Source: Candidatus Rifleibacteriota bacterium (GTDB lineage Bacteria; Muiribacteriota; Ozemobacteria; Ozemobacterales; Ozemobacteraceae). Taken from it: a stretch of DNA of 64,000 nt. The notes beneath the pieces were generated by a model that was given only the letters and a program-made list of their open reading frames with translations, did no database searches and was not told the DNA's origin. The stretch spans positions 211,385 to 275,384 of the forward strand of contig JADFXM010000002.1 of NCBI GenBank assembly GCA_015233565.1, given 5' to 3'. Shown in pieces: positions 61,813 through 64,000 of this stretch. Numbering within the stretch: the first letter of the stretch is position 1; each line of letters opens with the position of its first letter. Position numbers and translations under genes: made by a program.

Positions 61813-62997
61813 TTATGCTGTGACTCCTTCGCCAAAGATTGAAGATATTCCAAATTGATAAGATGCATACTGAGTCTGAGAGCCATAAGCCTTCAAAACT
61901 TGTTGTGCAAAGCTCTGAGAAACTGTTTGAGTTCGAAACTGAGCTTGAACCTGATCTTGCGATTGTGAGTTGAGAGCTTGAGCATTAGTGGAATCAGAAG
62001 AAGCCGTAGAAGTTGCGGTGGGAGAGGCTTGATTACTTTGATTCGAGGTCGACGAGAGCAAGCCAGAATCAACAGCTTTATTTAGTTCATCAGCAGTGAT
62101 ACCGTTTCCATTGGTGTCGATCTTGTCATAGTTGGAAATCATTTGGTCTAATGCTGATAGAGCCTGACTATTTTGCGAATTGTTGGCAACCAAGGAATCT
62201 TTTAATTTCTGCAAATCTTCTTTGGTAATCGGAGAATTGTCAGTGCTTTGAGATTGGTCTTGCGACTCTCCTCCCTTTTTATGATGGCGATGCATTTTAT
62301 GCGCTCCACCACCACCTTCAGGTGCTTGAGGTGCTGATATCACGCCAGTATCGGCAGCATTTTTGAGCTCATCTCCGGTTACACTTCCATCTCCATTGCT
62401 ATCGATCTTGGAAAACTTGGAAATCAAGTCGTCCAATCCAGTCATTAGACTACTGTCCTGGGTGCCCAAAGAAGCCAAAGTATCTTTTAACTTTTGCAAA
62501 TCATCCTTGGTTATACCGGATGTGGTGGCATTTGTTGTTCCTGCGCTTGAAGTGGAACCATCGGTTGGTGTGCTGTTTGAAGACAAAGCATCTGTGGCAG
62601 CAGTTCCAGAAGCTGCCAAATCACTGATAGCCTCTTTGAGCCCCGAAAATAGATCGTGGCGCAAAGCAGTAGCTTGAGTTCCATTTTGCATCCCCATTAC
62701 ACCAGGACCGCCAGATGGAGGGGGCGGAGGTGCTGAAACCACACCTGAAGTTTCAGCTGTCTTTAGCTCATTAGCACTGATGCCATCACCGTTGGTGTCA
62801 ATTTTGGAAAAGTTGGATAATAGTTCATCCAATCTTCCCGAAGGCTTGTCTGTAGCGTTGCTTTGAGAGGATAGTGCTGTTTTAAAAGATTCAAGATCGC
62901 TTTTTTGAAGATTAGTTTGACCTTGTCTAAATGCTTGGAATTTAGCACGCATCTGCTCAAAGATCGAAGTTGAACCAGAAATGTTGTCTACACTCAT
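61813..62997 (-). CDS. Protein with three EF-hand repeats and low-complexity linkers
   Basis: The ATG at 62997 is chosen because aaggag lies 6 bases upstream; the longer frame from 63078 lacks a site. The 394-residue protein has three similar units. Each is a TKDDLQKLKDTL-type helix followed by a calcium-binding loop: DTNGDGISANEL, DSNGDGSVTGDEL and DTNGNGITADEL. The units are joined by Ser/Thr/Gln-rich linkers, one with a PPPPPSGGPG run and one with a His/Lys run (HKMHRHHKKGG). The C-terminus is Gln-rich and ends SSIFGEGVTA. No signal peptide is seen. It is probably a calcium-binding protein, perhaps exported by a signal-less route. Confidence 0.82.
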   Translation of the reverse strand: MSVDNISGSTSIFEQMRAKFQAFRQGQTNLQKSDLESFKTALSSQSNATDKPSGRLDELLSNFSKIDTNGDGISANELKTAETSGVVSAPPPPPSGGPGVMGMQNGTQATALRHDLFSGLKEAISDLAASGTAATDALSSNSTPTDGSTSSAGTTNATTSGITKDDLQKLKDTLASLGTQDSSLMTGLDDLISKFSKIDSNGDGSVTGDELKNAADTGVISAPQAPEGGGGAHKMHRHHKKGGESQDQSQSTDNSPITKEDLQKLKDSLVANNSQNSQALSALDQMISNYDKIDTNGNGITADELNKAVDSGLLSSTSNQSNQASPTATSTASSDSTNAQALNSQSQDQVQAQFRTQTVSQSFAQQVLKAYGSQTQYASYQFGISSIFGEGVTA

Positions 62998-64000
62998 AAG
63001 AGGCTCCTTTCTTCTGTTCTTCCTTATTTGAAGCCACTTCCCGGCTCCAGAAGAATCTCGAACTGTAAAATAAATCAAACTAAAGGAGTTTAATTTGATA
63101 AGAAAGAAAATTACCCTACATTTATTCTATCGACTTATTTTCGTCCTGAGAAAATGCAAGATTCATGAAGAAACATTAAGCAAACTTTACATTTATTTTT
63201 CATTGAAGGTGTTGTTTCGAAGTTCTGACAAAGGTTAACCAATGAAAAATAAGACTTAGGTTAGGGTTAAGATTAACATTAACATGTTGCCTTAATCATG
63301 CAAGTGAGTTGTTTTTGCGTGGAATTTTTCTAAGGTTGGTGAAAATTTTGGATTTTGGAAAAAACTTTCGACAAATTTTTCAGAAAATCTTCAAATTTCT
63401 TGTTAAAAGAGTTCTAATACCAATCACAAAAAGTGCATCACCCCAAGAACATCGATTTGATCAAAATGAAGTTGGATCGGTATATTTTCCAAGAAAACAC
63501 GTAACTTTCATGAAAATAAGGAGCCCCTACTGGATGGTTGAAGCATTCATTTCTGTCAGACCCAATTCCTATTTACCCAGACCTGAAGGACGAAATAGGA
63601 CGGATGAACGAACTAATTGAAATTGGTATTATCTTTAAAACTGATGTTCCAACGAGAGAATAATCTAAAATCAGCACAAGAAAATAGAAAAAGAGCAGTT
63701 TTTCAAAAAAGGCGTATCCAGTATTTCATTAGAGTAAAAATCTCTGTTGAAGACTGTTTCAGCAGTTTCATGCCATTTTTGAAATGTCGTCCATTTTTGC
63801 CCCTTGATTAGCTTCAACACTGTACCAATTAAGAATACACACATGGAACATCCGTAAAAAGAAACTTGCAAGACAGCTATGATGGGTTTGTGTGTTGATT
63901 GTTGTTTCATAGGTTTTTGGTTTTATTTTTTTTCGGCAAGTTTTGGGTATTTTTACTTTTTGTAGAAAAAAAATAAAAAAGTTGTTTTTGGGTATTGTAC
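62998..64000. other. Terminal 1-kb non-coding region
   Basis: The left part should hold the promoter of the EF-hand gene; none is clear. A stretch acttaggttagggttaagattaacattaacatg at about 63255-63287 is only loosely repetitive. Most of the rest is the mosaic repeat at 63416-63868. The last 90 bases are A/T runs. Confidence 0.4.
63416..63868 (+). mobile_element. Mosaic dispersed repeat, copy 2
   Basis: Two segments stand in direct order. The first runs from taataccaat to gaaattggtatta (63416-63632), and the second from ctgatgttccaacgagaga to gtaccaattaagaat and catggaacatccg (about 63643-63868). Both segments recur at 49.3-50.0 kb, where the second is inverted and lies inside the first. A 64-codon frame at 63617-63811 belongs to the second segment. 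Confidence 0.65.

Noticed and set aside
63255..63287. Telomere-like ttagggtt words
   Set aside because: Only one or two loose units are present; it is not a tandem array.

Overview
The window is a bacterial chromosomal segment, moderately AT-rich, with Shine-Dalgarno-led genes on both strands and no tRNA, rRNA or CRISPR array that I can see. FtsEX with an EnvC-like activator, type IV pilus motor ATPases, a type II pseudopilin, a lipoprotein and many signal peptides point to a diderm bacterium. The richness in TPR/HEAT proteins, FecR-domain proteins and PilT paralogues would suit a deep-branching lineage such as Candidatus Riflebacteria/Ozemobacteria. That placement is inference from gene content only.

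Layout. 0-5.6 kb: the 3' part of a membrane class III adenylate cyclase, a small orphan ORF behind a repeat end, a TPR-metallopeptidase, a charged small protein, a 47-residue ORF and galT. 5.65-17.6 kb: a defence island. It starts with a remnant of a DUF4143-type ATPase, followed by a tightly packed operon of DUF499 ATPase, DUF3780 protein, AlbA_2/winged-helix protein with GQVT repeats, DUF1156 adenine methylase and PLD-SNF2 helicase. This is the helicase-methylase-ATPase (Hma, BREX-related) arrangement with an extra gene embedded in it. 18-24.8 kb: an acetyltransferase and two large membrane-spanning TPR proteins. 25-29.5 kb: the cell-division/cell-wall operon ftsE-ftsX-envC-like-ctpA. 29.8-38.6 kb: a type IV pilus motor region with pilT, a pilU-like gene, a HEAT-TPR scaffold, a UbiA-like protein, a second pilT and a PilB-like protein with destroyed ATPase motifs. 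38.7-47.2 kb: HU, two FecR-domain proteins around tex, a small lipoprotein and uvrA. 47.4-49.2 kb: a cyclic-nucleotide-binding/PilT fusion. 49.2-64 kb: secreted esterase, hybrid histidine kinase, exported HpcH-type aldolase, HEAT protein, pseudopilin, exported type I pullulanase and an EF-hand protein, separated by long non-coding stretches rich in dispersed repeats.

How the genes fit together. The defence operon would methylate host DNA and use the helicase/ATPase pair against unmodified DNA. The AlbA_2 protein inside it carries a 12-bp minisatellite and an in-frame 330-bp tandem duplication, so it is the most unusual part. The pilus genes suggest second-messenger control of retraction: cAMP through the CNB-PilT fusion (a cyclase gene lies in the same window) and perhaps cyclic di-GMP through the MshEN-like domain of the inactive PilB paralogue.

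Non-coding structure. At least three repeat families are visible: a 125-bp MITE with an 8-bp target duplication (51.66 kb, with an older copy at 1.9 kb), a larger mosaic element bounded by ATACCAATT/AATTGGTAT ends (49.3 and 63.4 kb), and a tgagcggagtcgaag-type repeat (4.2, 22.0, 44.1 and 56.3 kb). Two genes (43261 and 56448) have a -10 box exactly 7 nt before the start codon and no ribosome site, which predicts leaderless mRNAs.
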